Assembly (NCBI RefSeq): GCF_900176655.1
Contig: NZ_LT838844.1
Coordinates: forward strand, 396,717 to 442,721
Source of the DNA: Collinsella vaginalis
GTDB taxonomy: Bacteria; Actinomycetota; Coriobacteriia; Coriobacteriales; Coriobacteriaceae
DNA length: 46,005 bases
Direction: 5' to 3'
Numbering within the stretch: the first letter of the stretch is position 1; each line of letters opens with the position of its first letter. A program made the position numbers and the translations under genes. Positions 16,664 through 24,814 of this stretch are shown piece by piece. A model generated the notes under the pieces. The model searched no databases, was not told the origin of the DNA, and saw only the letters and a list, made by a program, of their open reading frames with translations.

Positions 16664-16897
16664 GGGCAGACGCCTTTGCATCTGGTCGGGTGATGAGGCG
16701 GATCCGCCCTGATTCGGCAAATTGCTTGGGAAAGTACTGTGATGGCGCTGGGTTGAGACGGTTGCCGAGGAGAACGCGGTGCGACTGCTGGGGGTTGGGC
16801 TGGACTCGTTTGCAATGGTTCGCCCAATGATGCAGATCTCACTTTGATTCGGCGAACCACCTTGGAGAGCGTGGTGATAGCGCTGGGCTGAGGACGG
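16631..16897 (+). repeat. Degenerate tandem duplication of the tatD 3' end
   Basis: Bases 16631-16761, starting inside the last codons of tatD, resemble 16764-16897. Both begin with a stretch encoding E-N-A-V-R-L-L-G (GAGAATGCCGTGCGGCTGCT in the gene, GAGAACGCGGTGCGACTGCT in the copy). Both then run through a TTTGCA and a TGATTCGGC segment and end in GATGGCGCTGGGTTGAGACGG-like sequence (the first 20 bases are the shared part). The copies are about 131 and 134 bases. The second copy has no open frame and is decayed. A third, weaker start (GCCGCGTGAGCTTGCTG) follows. Confidence 0.7.
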
Positions 16898-16919
16898 CCG
16901 CGTGAGCTTGCTGTGCACA

Positions 16920-17321
16920 ATGTCCCTTGGATGCTTGGTTTGTAGGGGGTTAATATCAAAAAGTCCTCTGGGTGCACGGTCATACAAGGGACTTCTTGCA
17001 GTACAGATCAACGTGCTGGCAAAAGCACAGGTAAGAATTGAGGTGTGCGTTGTCTATCGCATGCCAGGCCGCTTCAAACCGTGCATTCAGAGGACATCCT
17101 GCATTTTGGGCCGTGAAACCATGCATTCAGGGGACATCTGTCGGTCAGGGGGCCAATCAAACTCGATTCTCACGCGCGACCGTGCATCCAGGGGACATTC
17201 CGGATAGACTGGCGGACGCACGTGCTGGGGCAGTTCAAAACTCTGCATCTAGGGGATATCCCGAACTGATCGGTGGGCGCAAGTGCTGGGACAGTTCAGA
17301 GTCTTGCATCATGGGGACACC
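16920..17321. repeat. Array of a TGCATTCAGGGGACAT-like motif with ~61-bp period
   Basis: Forward copies of a motif near GTGCATTCAGGGGACATC start at 17081, 17121, 17182, 17243 and 17304, so the last four are each 61 bases apart. The last two units also share flanks (GTGCTGGGRCAGTTCARA). A variant forward copy is at 16978-16996, and two inverted copies are at 16920-16934 (ATGTCCCTTGGATGC) and 16961-16980. The region from 16664 to 17560 has no supported gene. The motif is too degenerate for CRISPR, and the stretch from 17322 to 17560 shows nothing further that I can name. Confidence 0.65.
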
Positions 17322-17565
17322 CGGTCTGCTCAGTCGAAATCGAAAGAGGGGCTCTGCCAAGAGCCGTGCGGCCGGAGAGTATGCGTCTCGGCAGCGGCCC
17401 TGGCAAGATTACTTGCCCTGCCCCAAACTAAACGCGCGCATGCCACCTCGTCCTCCCCGCCGCATGCCGGAGCAGTCCCCGCCCTCTCCAAGCCCGCCGC
17501 CAATGCTCCTACGCACCACAAATGCCCTGGTACAGCATGACGCGCACAAAAAATGCAAGGCGCTT

Positions 17566-17573
17566 GCTATAAT
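17566..17573 (+). promoter_or_regulatory. Extended -10 promoter element of the carboxypeptidase gene
   Basis: TGCTATAAT at 17565-17573 combines a TGn extension with a perfect TATAAT box (17568-17573); there is no good -35 box, as expected for extended -10 promoters. It lies 43 bases before the start codon. Confidence 0.6.
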
Positions 17574-17615
17574 AAAGAACGGTTTTGCTGATATGCCCCA
17601 CACAAAGGAGCATCT

Positions 17616-18962
17616 ATGTCCCGCGTTCGGCCCCGCTTCCTCCTCGCACCCCTCACCCTCGCGGTGGCGTTCCTCCTCTCCTTTTCAACGCCCGCTTGGG
17701 CGAGTCGCCTGGACACCGATGTCATCGTCGGCACCCCGGCGTCCTCGGGCGGCTTCGCCGAGGCCGACCGCCCCGATATCGAGGCCAAGGCGGCCATCGT
17801 CGTCGGGCAGGACGGCACGGTCTACTTTGAGCGCGACGCCGACACCGAGCTCAACATCGCATCCCTCACCAAGGTCATGACCGCGATCGTCGCCCTCGAG
17901 CACGCGTCGCTGGATGACACGGTCACCGTTGACCATGCGGCCGCCACCGTGGGGCAGTCCTCGGCCGACCTCAAGGAGGGCGACACCATGCCGCTCTCCA
18001 CCGCCCTCAAAGCCCTCCTCATGACCTCGGGCAACGACGCCGCCATGGCGATCGCGACCACGGTGGGGGCCAAGATCGACTCGTCGAGCAACGATCCCTA
18101 CCAGACCTTCGTCGACGCGATGAACGCGAAGGCGAAGGAGCTCGGCATGGAGCACACGCTGTTCGCGAACCCGCATGGCCTGGATTTCGACGGCTGGGAG
18201 GCCGACATGCACTCCACGGCCCGTGACGTCGCGACCATGTTCTCCTACGCGATGAAGAACGACGATTTCCGCAGCATCGACGCGGACGCCGACAACGTCA
18301 TCACCGTCACAGGCGCCGACGGCGAGCGCCGCTCCATCACGATCCTCGACCGCAACCTCCTTCGCGGCCAGGACGGCAACATCGCCGGCAAGACCGGCGG
18401 CACCTACATCGCGCTGTCCTGCTATGTGGGCGCGTTCAAAAAGGACCTGGGCGGCGAGATCTACACCGTGACGCTCGGCAGCTCGGATGACAACCAGCGC
18501 TGGGCCGACACGCGGACGATCTCGTCGTGGTATTACAACCACATGGTGGCCTACCCGGTGGCGACGACCTCCCGAACGGCGACCGACGGCTCCCCCCTGA
18601 TGGCACGGGCGACGAACGAGGCGTGGTCAGATCGAACGGTGGATGTCACCGTTGAGGACCCCACGGCGACGGTTTCGCTGTTCAGCCTGGCCGGCACCGT
18701 GGAGGAGACGGCTTCGCTCAAGCGCGTGGACGGCGGCGTGAACCGCGGCGACGATATGGGCACCTTGACGATCGAGCAGGCCGGCCGCGAGCTTGCGACC
18801 GTGAAGCTCGTGGCGGCTGAGGACCAGGCCGGCCCGAACCCGATCGAATGGCTGTTGGTGAACATCGACCGGATCGCGCGCTTCTTCACCGGCGAGTCCG
18901 GCTCGGCGGCGGGGGAGGAGTTCTTCGAGGTGCCGAAGGCGACGGACCTCGACGCGGTGTGA
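17616..18962 (+). CDS. D-alanyl-D-alanine carboxypeptidase (peptidase S11)
   Basis: This 448-residue low-molecular-mass penicillin-binding protein should trim the terminal D-Ala from peptidoglycan stem peptides outside the membrane. It has a Sec signal peptide (residues 1-29, ending AWAS), the three active-site motifs SLTK (83-86), SGN (138-140) and KTGG (259-262), then a beta-rich C-terminal region and a weak amphipathic tail rather than a clear membrane anchor. AAAGGAG precedes the ATG. The downstream VanR-like regulator and VanS-like kinase suggest it may belong to their regulon. The family includes DacA/DacF-type enzymes; VanY-type is excluded because its motifs differ. Confidence 0.93.
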   Translation: MSRVRPRFLLAPLTLAVAFLLSFSTPAWASRLDTDVIVGTPASSGGFAEADRPDIEAKAAIVVGQDGTVYFERDADTELNIASLTKVMTAIVALEHASLDDTVTVDHAAATVGQSSADLKEGDTMPLSTALKALLMTSGNDAAMAIATTVGAKIDSSSNDPYQTFVDAMNAKAKELGMEHTLFANPHGLDFDGWEADMHSTARDVATMFSYAMKNDDFRSIDADADNVITVTGADGERRSITILDRNLLRGQDGNIAGKTGGTYIALSCYVGAFKKDLGGEIYTVTLGSSDDNQRWADTRTISSWYYNHMVAYPVATTSRTATDGSPLMARATNEAWSDRTVDVTVEDPTATVSLFSLAGTVEETASLKRVDGGVNRGDDMGTLTIEQAGRELATVKLVAAEDQAGPNPIEWLLVNIDRIARFFTGESGSAAGEEFFEVPKATDLDAV

Positions 18963-19040
18963 CGGTGCCTCGGTGAGCCCCAGGTGATACGATGCCCGCA
19001 AGTGGCCGGCGCTTCCCGTAGGCGCTCGCAAGCGAAAGGA

Positions 19041-19751
19041 ATGGCAGTGGAGACTCCGCACATTCTCGTGGTCGACGATGAGAAGACCATCACGGACCTC
19101 GTGGGAATCTACCTGAAGAACGAGGGGTTCGAGGTCACGTTGGCCTACAACGGGGCCGACGCCGCCCGCGCGATCCTGAAGGGCGGGTTTGACCTCGCGG
19201 TGCTCGATGTCATGCTGCCCGATATCGACGGCTTCGAGTTGCTGCGCACCATCCGCGCCGACTACACCTATCCCGTGATCATGCTCACCGCCAAAGGGGC
19301 GCAGGCCGATAAGATCGAGGGGCTCTCGCTCGGCGCCGACGACTACGTGGTGAAGCCGTTCCGGCCGCTCGAGCTCGTGGCGCGGGTGAAGGCCCAGCTC
19401 AGGCGCTACACCAGCTACGGCAGCCGCGACCAGGCCGAGGAGGACACCGCGGTGATCGCCTTCGACGGGCTCGTCATCAACCGCGATGCGCGCTCCGTCA
19501 CGGTGGATGAGCGGGCGGTGCGCCTGACCCCGCTCGAGTATTCGATCCTGCTGTACCTCGCCGAGCACCGCGGTCACGTGGTGCCGGTGGAGGAGCTCTT
19601 CCGCGCGGTGTGGGGCGAGGAGTTCATGCAGGGGTCGAACAACACGGTCATGGTGCATATCCGTCATCTACGGGAGAAAGTGGGCGATGACGCCCAGAAT
19701 CCGCGCTTCATCAAGAACATCTGGGGCGTCGGCTACACGATCGAGGGTTGA
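19041..19751 (+). CDS. OmpR/VanR-like response regulator
   Basis: The 236-residue regulator has a receiver domain (residues 6-120) with acidic residues at VDDE (11-14), phospho-acceptor Asp 56 in LAVLDVMLPD, Thr in MLTAKG and Lys in VVKPF, then an OmpR-type winged helix (about 135-236) ending NIWGVGYTIEG. The frame is open upstream to 18984, but ATG 19041 has GAAAGGA and matches family length. Its best pairing is the VanS-like kinase 773 bases downstream, from which it is separated by repeat R1. It follows the carboxypeptidase gene on the same strand. Confidence 0.92.
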   Translation: MAVETPHILVVDDEKTITDLVGIYLKNEGFEVTLAYNGADAARAILKGGFDLAVLDVMLPDIDGFELLRTIRADYTYPVIMLTAKGAQADKIEGLSLGADDYVVKPFRPLELVARVKAQLRRYTSYGSRDQAEEDTAVIAFDGLVINRDARSVTVDERAVRLTPLEYSILLYLAEHRGHVVPVEELFRAVWGEEFMQGSNNTVMVHIRHLREKVGDDAQNPRFIKNIWGVGYTIEG

Positions 19752-19800
19752 GCCGAGGTGGCCAGCCCCGCCGCGTGGCGCGCGAGGTAAACCTGGCCGC

Positions 19801-20014
19801 TTTGGTACAGGTTATGACGGGTGCCGGCCAAACCTCCTCAGTTTGGTACAGGTTTTTACGTGTCCACAGAGTAGACAGGTCTTGAACGCGTCGTGTACCT
19901 GGTATTTTGCATGCCAGAATGCGCGGTCTACTTCAGCGTGGGCAGAAAACCCGTACCAAACTGAGGAGGTTTGCCGCGCGTGTTTGGGAACCTGTACCAA
20001 ACTGGGGATGTTTG
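19801..20014. repeat. Repeat family R1, copy 1 (214-bp mirror element)
   Basis: Four copies of one motif are arranged as mirror images. TTTGGTACAGGTT (19801-19813) and CAGTTTGGTACAGGTTTTT (19839-19857, with AAACCTCCT before it) lie on the left. AACCCGTACCAAACTG (19948-19963, followed by AGGAGGTTTG) and AACCTGTACCAAACTG (19989-20004) lie on the right. Each motif is itself bounded by AAACCT and AGGTTT. The centre (about 19880-19935) keeps TGTACCTGGT and GTCTAC, also found in copy 2 at 30651-30864. No open frame is conserved. Confidence 0.85.
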
Positions 20015-20088
20015 TCAGGCGTGCTTGTGAATCCACGTCAAACCAGTGAACTTGCATGTTGCGAGCAGGATCGGGGCATGGGAACCCT

Positions 20089-20212
20089 ACCCCGTTGCAC
20101 GGGGTCGCATTTCCGATCACACCTGCAGCCCGATAAAACTTCCCGTCAAAGTGCTGATTCCACAACCAAGATTAAAACTTCCCGTCAAAGTGCTGATCCC
20201 ACAACCAAGATG
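20089..20212 (+). repeat. Hairpin followed by two tandem 39-bp repeats
   Basis: ACCCCGT-TGC-ACGGGGT (20089-20105) forms a perfect seven-pair hairpin inside a wider weak stem closed by GATCGG and CCGATC. Then AAAACTTCCCGTCAAAGTGC begins two tandem 39-base units at 20135-20173 and 20174-20212, identical except at about two positions. Apart from this and R1, the stretch 19752-20523 has no supported gene. Confidence 0.7.
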
Positions 20213-20412
20213 TGTCGGGGCAGCACTTGAGACGGCCATGCAGTTGTTCTTTGCCCACAGGCGGCTTCTTCCGGCGGGGCGGGCCGAGCATCGACCAGCG
20301 AACAGCTCGTCCACATCGCATCTGCGTTGCGGAAGCGCAACGTCCGTGCCGCACATTCCATCTCGCGATCTCACCCGTCAGCGGCTCCAGGCGATATTAA
20401 GCAAGTCTTTCA

Positions 20413-20441
20413 TTCACGGGGTTGGCGTCCCTTTTTATACT
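20413..20441 (+). promoter_or_regulatory. Promoter of the VanS-like kinase
   Basis: TTCACG (20413-20418) and TATACT (20436-20441) are 17 bases apart and 83 bases upstream of the proposed start. This suggests the kinase has its own promoter after the repeat region. Confidence 0.5.
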
Positions 20442-20523
20442 GTGGGTATCGAAATACCTGCGCTTCGCACGCGCCCACGCCCCTTTTGCAGCAGTTGGGC
20501 CCGCGACGAAAGGAACCGCCCCA

Positions 20524-21882
20524 TTGAACTATAGCGACTTGATCAAACCGAACCCCGACCACAAACCAGTGAGCCCGTTCGAGCACGGGGGGAAGGCGTC
20601 CGCCCCCGTTGCGGGCACCTCAAAACCCCAGGTGACGACCGCCGCTGAGACCGCCCACCCCACGGACGATTTCGACGCGCTCCTCGGCCACATGCGCACG
20701 GTCACCGACAGCCGCATCGTCGCCCTTGCCGTTCTGGGCTTCCTGCTCTTTCTGTTGCTTGGCTTTGAGAACCTGCCGGTTCTCGCGTTGTTCGTCTTCG
20801 GAGGCTACATTCTCTGCGACCGTTTCGTCCTGGTGCGGCGTTGCGTGACCATCGGAGGATCGATCTGGCTTCTCGTCATGCTCCTCGGGCACGCGCTCAT
20901 GGCGTCCCTCGGGTACCTGCTCGTGACCGTGGATTACCTCTTCACCTTCTGCGGCTTCCTGCTCGGCTTCGCGGTCTGCCTGGCCATCCTCACCGGCCGC
21001 TCCTTCTACCGCATGGGCCGCGACCGCGGTCGTGCCGATGCCGACGCCGCCATCGCTGAGCACGTGGTGAACCGCCTGGTGGAGAACCCCGACGACTGGA
21101 CTCAGATAGACGGGGACTTCCTCGCTGTCGAAGGTGCCCTCACCCGCGTGCGCGACCGCGAGCGCGCGAGCGCCCAGGCCCTGCGCGACGAGGCGCGGCG
21201 CAAGGACGATCTCGTCACCTACCTGGCCCATGACATCAAGACCCCGCTCGCGAGCGTGGTCGGCTACCTCTCGCTCCTCGAGGAGGCCCCCGACCTCCCT
21301 GTTGAGCAGCGCAGCCGTTTCACGGGCATCGCGCTCGACAAGGCCCACCGGCTCGACGCCCTGATCGAGGAGTTCTTCGACATCACGCGCTTCGACTTCC
21401 ACGATATCGTGCTCACACGCGGCTACGTGAACCTCTCCCTCATGCTCTCGCAGGTGGGAGAGGAGTTCTACCCCACGCTCTCGTCGCAGGGGAAGTCCAT
21501 TGAGGTTGTTGCTCCAACTGACCTCACCACCTTGATCGACGGTGACAAGATGGCGCGCGTCTTCAACAACGTCATCAAGAACGCGATCGCCTACAGCTAC
21601 GAGGGGTCGGTGATCCGGGTCCACGCGGAGCGGGCGGATGGCCGGGTGCGCATCACCGTTGAGAACGAGGGCGATCCCATCCCGGAGCCCAAACTCAAAC
21701 TGATCTTCGAGAAGTTCTACCGGCTGGATGCCGCCCGCGCCACGAATCACGGAGGCGCCGGTTTGGGCCTCGCCATCGCCCGGGAGATCGTGAACGCGCA
21801 CGGCGGCGGGATCTCATGCACATCCACGCCGGAGCACACGGTGTTCACAATCGACCTACCGGACGAGGGGGCGCGGTCCTGA
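20524..21882 (+). CDS. VanS-like sensor histidine kinase
   Basis: The kinase of about 452 residues has a polar N-terminus, four hydrophobic helices between about residues 63 and 158 with almost no external loop, a linker, then HisKA with LAHDIKTPLASVVGYLSLL (phospho-acceptor His 236) and an HATPase domain with NNVIKNAI (N box) and GGAGLGLAI (G box). The H-box wording is that of the VanS group. TTG at 20524 is chosen since AAAGGAA lies 9 bases upstream; an in-frame ATG at 20422 would start inside the promoter. Without a sensor domain outside the membrane, it may sense within the bilayer. Its likely partner is the regulator at 19041-19751. Confidence 0.88.
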   Translation: MNYSDLIKPNPDHKPVSPFEHGGKASAPVAGTSKPQVTTAAETAHPTDDFDALLGHMRTVTDSRIVALAVLGFLLFLLLGFENLPVLALFVFGGYILCDRFVLVRRCVTIGGSIWLLVMLLGHALMASLGYLLVTVDYLFTFCGFLLGFAVCLAILTGRSFYRMGRDRGRADADAAIAEHVVNRLVENPDDWTQIDGDFLAVEGALTRVRDRERASAQALRDEARRKDDLVTYLAHDIKTPLASVVGYLSLLEEAPDLPVEQRSRFTGIALDKAHRLDALIEEFFDITRFDFHDIVLTRGYVNLSLMLSQVGEEFYPTLSSQGKSIEVVAPTDLTTLIDGDKMARVFNNVIKNAIAYSYEGSVIRVHAERADGRVRITVENEGDPIPEPKLKLIFEKFYRLDAARATNHGGAGLGLAIAREIVNAHGGGISCTSTPEHTVFTIDLPDEGARS

Positions 21883-22160
21883 AGAAACGCGCGGGTAACC
21901 CCCTGACTGGTTGAGTGTCGGGCGCGGATCGGGGCACTGCGATAGACTAGATCTGTGCAGTATGAGCTGTTGTTTCTGAGACACCGGCCGCCTCAAGGTC
22001 TCAGTTGCCGGCGCTTCACCTCCGGCTGAGCAGCTCTGCAACGTGATTGATAAACACCCCGTTTGCCTGCTCAGGCTATCCGCTCGCCGGCGCGCTTACC
22101 GCAGCCTTACAAACGCGTTGTATCATAATGACAACCTGACCCGCCGAGACAGGGGACATT

Positions 22161-22841
22161 GTGATCTATTACGTCGAAGACGATGACAACATCCGAAAGC
22201 TGGCGCTCTACGCCCTGCATCAGCAAGGGATCGATGCTGAGGGGTTCAGCTGCGACAGCGAGTTCAAGGCCGCGGTTGAGAAGCGCGTCCCCGATGCCGT
22301 CCTCCTCGATATCATGCTTCCCGACACTGACGGCCTGGAGATCCTCCGTCGGCTCCGCGCCGATCAGGGAACCGCTCAGGTTCCCATCATGATGCTCACC
22401 GCCAAGGATGCCGAGCTCGACAAGGTGATCGCCCTCGATGGCGGCGCCGATGACTACCTCACCAAGCCCTTCTCGCTCATGGAGCTCACGAGCCGCTGCC
22501 GCGCCCTCCTGCGCCGCGGCGGCATGACGAAGCAGGTGTCTGACTCCCTGGAGCTTGCGGGCATCGTGCTCTCGCCGAGCCATCGCCGTGTCACGGTGGA
22601 TGGCACCGAGCTCAAGCTCACCCTCCGCGAGTTCGATCTCCTCGAGTACCTGATGCGCAAGCCGGGCATCGTCTTCTCGCGCGAGGCCCTGCTCCAGAGC
22701 GTCTGGGGGTGGGATTTCGACGGCGGCTCGCGCACGGTCGACGTGCACGTCCAGACCCTGCGCCAGAAGCTCTCCGACCACGCCCACCTCATCGAGACGG
22801 TCCGCGGCGTGGGTTACCGATTCGCCGAGGCCGCGGAGTAG
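22161..22841 (+). CDS. PhoB/OmpR-type response regulator
   Basis: The 226-residue regulator has a receiver domain with EDDD at residues 6-9, Asp 50 in VLLDIMLPDTDG, MLTAKD and LTKPFS, followed by an OmpR-type winged helix ending in VRGVGYRF. The start is GTG at 22161, preceded by AGGGGACA; few alternatives fit because the receiver begins at once. The kinase gene begins one base after the stop, so the two are surely co-translated. The 278 bases before it contain no gene. The signal is unknown; phosphate is only one option. Confidence 0.92.
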   Translation: MIYYVEDDDNIRKLALYALHQQGIDAEGFSCDSEFKAAVEKRVPDAVLLDIMLPDTDGLEILRRLRADQGTAQVPIMMLTAKDAELDKVIALDGGADDYLTKPFSLMELTSRCRALLRRGGMTKQVSDSLELAGIVLSPSHRRVTVDGTELKLTLREFDLLEYLMRKPGIVFSREALLQSVWGWDFDGGSRTVDVHVQTLRQKLSDHAHLIETVRGVGYRFAEAAE

Positions 22842-22842
22842 G

Positions 22843-24291
22843 ATGCCGCGCACCAAACCCCCAAAGTCCCAGCGCTCCCTCTCCCAACGCGTGTTCTGGA
22901 CGGTGTTCGCCGTCGCCCTCGCCACGATCGCGGTCTTCTCGCTGGCCGGCACCATCTACCTCCAGAGTTACCTGGCGGAGTCCACCCGTGAAGCGCTGGC
23001 CGATGAGGCCACGGTCACGGCTGCCGCCCTGAACGACGCGACGGATGACACCGCGCTCCTCGCGAAGCTCGGTTTGGACGACACCCGCATCACGCTCGTC
23101 GCCGCCGACGGCTCGGTGCTCTACGACAGCGTGGAGGATGTCTCGCGGCTCACCAACCATTCCCAGCGCCCCGAGATCTCCCAGGCGATGAACGAGGGGA
23201 AGGGCTCGTCGGAGCGTGCGAGCTCCACGCTCGGCGAGGCCATGATCTACGAGGCCGTGCGCCTGAACGACGGCACGGTGGTGCGCCTCTCAAAGGAGCA
23301 GGCGGGCCTCCTCTCCGTGTTCGGCACGCTCGTCGGTCCCATGGCGGCGCTCGCGGCGATCGCAGCCGTGGTGGCGCTCATCACCGCGCGCCGCGAGGCG
23401 CGTGCCATCATCGCGCCGCTGACCCTTGTGGACCTCGACCACCCCCGCCGCAGCGACGATATCGCCTACGTCGAGATGCGCCCCATGCTCGAGCGCATCG
23501 AGAAGCAGCGCCAGGAGCTCAAGCGTCAGATGGCCGTCCTCGCCGACAACGACCGCATGCGCCGCGAGTTCACGGCGAACGTCACCCACGAGCTCAAGAC
23601 CCCGCTGACCACCATCTCGGGCTATGCGGAGCTCATCGCCGAGGGGATGGTGTACAGCGAGGAGGACCAGCGCGAGTTCGCGGGCCGCATTCACCATGAG
23701 GCGGGCCGGCTCACCTCGCTGGTCAACGACATCCTCACGCTTTCGAACCTCGATGAGTCTGAGCACGCGGAAGACGGGGTCAAGGCAATGGGCGACGTCC
23801 TCGGTGCCCATGAGAGCATCGATCTGCCGCATCTGGTGGAGACGGTCACGCAGCGGCTCGAAAGCGTGGCGGAGGACAACGAGGTCAAGCTCATGATCTG
23901 CATCGAGCCTGCGACGGTCTGCGGCGTGCCCCGCTTGATCGACGAGCTCGTCTATAACCTCGTGAGCAATGCGATCAGGTACAACAAGCCGTCCGGCTCG
24001 GTGGTGATCGCGTGCGGGCAGAACGATGAGGGCGCGCCGTATGTGAGCGTGCGGGACACGGGGCTGGGCATCGCGCCGGAGGAGCGGGACAAGATCTTCG
24101 AGCGGTTCTACCGGGTTGACAAGAGCCGGTCGAAGGCGCGCGGCGGCACGGGCCTGGGGCTCGCCATCGTCAAGCACGCGGCCCTCTACCATGGTGCCCA
24201 TATCGATCTCGAAAGCGAGCTCAACCACGGCACGGCGATCACGGTGACCTTCCCGGTGCCTCAGGATCCGGAAACAACCGAGGGCGAGTAG
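22843..24291 (+). CDS. PhoR-like sensor histidine kinase
   Basis: The 482-residue kinase has two membrane helices (about 20-40 and 157-181) enclosing an extracytoplasmic sensor domain of roughly 115 residues, then a cytoplasmic linker with a coiled-coil-like segment (about 214-236), HisKA with NVTHELKTPLTTISGYAELI (His 249) and an HATPase domain with NLVSNAIRYNK, DTGLGI and GGTGLGLAIVKH. The architecture is that of PhoR-type kinases without an obvious PAS domain. It starts one base after the regulator stop. The gene after it is separated by a long repeat-bearing gap. Confidence 0.93.
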   Translation: MPRTKPPKSQRSLSQRVFWTVFAVALATIAVFSLAGTIYLQSYLAESTREALADEATVTAAALNDATDDTALLAKLGLDDTRITLVAADGSVLYDSVEDVSRLTNHSQRPEISQAMNEGKGSSERASSTLGEAMIYEAVRLNDGTVVRLSKEQAGLLSVFGTLVGPMAALAAIAAVVALITARREARAIIAPLTLVDLDHPRRSDDIAYVEMRPMLERIEKQRQELKRQMAVLADNDRMRREFTANVTHELKTPLTTISGYAELIAEGMVYSEEDQREFAGRIHHEAGRLTSLVNDILTLSNLDESEHAEDGVKAMGDVLGAHESIDLPHLVETVTQRLESVAEDNEVKLMICIEPATVCGVPRLIDELVYNLVSNAIRYNKPSGSVVIACGQNDEGAPYVSVRDTGLGIAPEERDKIFERFYRVDKSRSKARGGTGLGLAIVKHAALYHGAHIDLESELNHGTAITVTFPVPQDPETTEGE

Positions 24292-24572
24292 CTGCCTGTT
24301 CGCGGTGGCGGGTGCTTGCTGGTCCCGCTTCGTGTGGGGGGCTGCAGGGGGAGGGTGACCCGTCCTGCATCGTTCGTGAAAAACCCAGCGTTGCAGACAT
24401 TAGCGGAAACCGGCTGCCCCCCGATTCGTGCGCGGAAAACCAAGCAGAAAGGGGCCCCTGTCAAGCTACATGAGCAGGAAACCCTTACAAGAGAAAAGAC
24501 GGGATCCCACCAAGGTTCATGCGGGGGTCTCGCCCCTTTCGTGGTGTGCTGTGCAGCGTGGGCGGCCTTTTG

Positions 24573-24735
24573 TTTTGCAATATTGCGAGCTATGAATAGT
24601 TCAACGCCGTACTTCGAGGTAGCAAAATAGAAACTCCTGGTCAAAGGTGGTGCAAAAACGCGAGCTATGAGCAGGTTGGGCCATAGCTCGCTGCTTTTTG
24701 CCGAAAACCTATGCATAGCTCAAAGAAATGCAAAA
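24573..24735. repeat. Repeat family R2, copy 1
   Basis: The left end TTTTGCAATATTGCGAGCTA (24573-24592, then TGAATAG) and the right end TATGCATAGCTCAAAGAAAT (24710-24729, then GCAAAA) are imperfect inverted repeats of about 27 bases. Inner inverted motifs GAGCTATGAGCAGG and CCATAGCTCG lie between them. About 163 bases in all, with no conserved frame. The rest of the gap from 24292 to 24572 holds only a weak hairpin at about 24522-24538 (GGGG/CCCC then TTT), possibly the end of the phoR transcript. Confidence 0.85.
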
Positions 24736-24814
24736 TGCGGGATGACGTTCTGTTAACGATGCTCCGCCATGAACTTCGCCGGCCGTCATCCGATCCACGC
24801 CGGTCGCGCTTCAG

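Noticed and set aside
17081..17321. Possible CRISPR array
   Set aside because: The repeated part is short and diverged (copies differ at several bases), part of the interval sequence is itself repeated, and no cas gene is present.
20620..21801. 393-codon minus-strand frame
   Set aside because: It mirrors the VanS-like kinase, whose H, N and G boxes are unmistakable on the plus strand.
19041..21882. Vancomycin resistance locus
   Set aside because: Only the regulator and kinase resemble VanRS; there are no vanH, vanA/B or vanX genes.
22141..22160. Further copy of the 16920-17321 motif (AGGGGACATT)
   Set aside because: Only the GGGGACAT core matches, and it serves as the ribosome binding site of the response regulator; chance similarity is likely.
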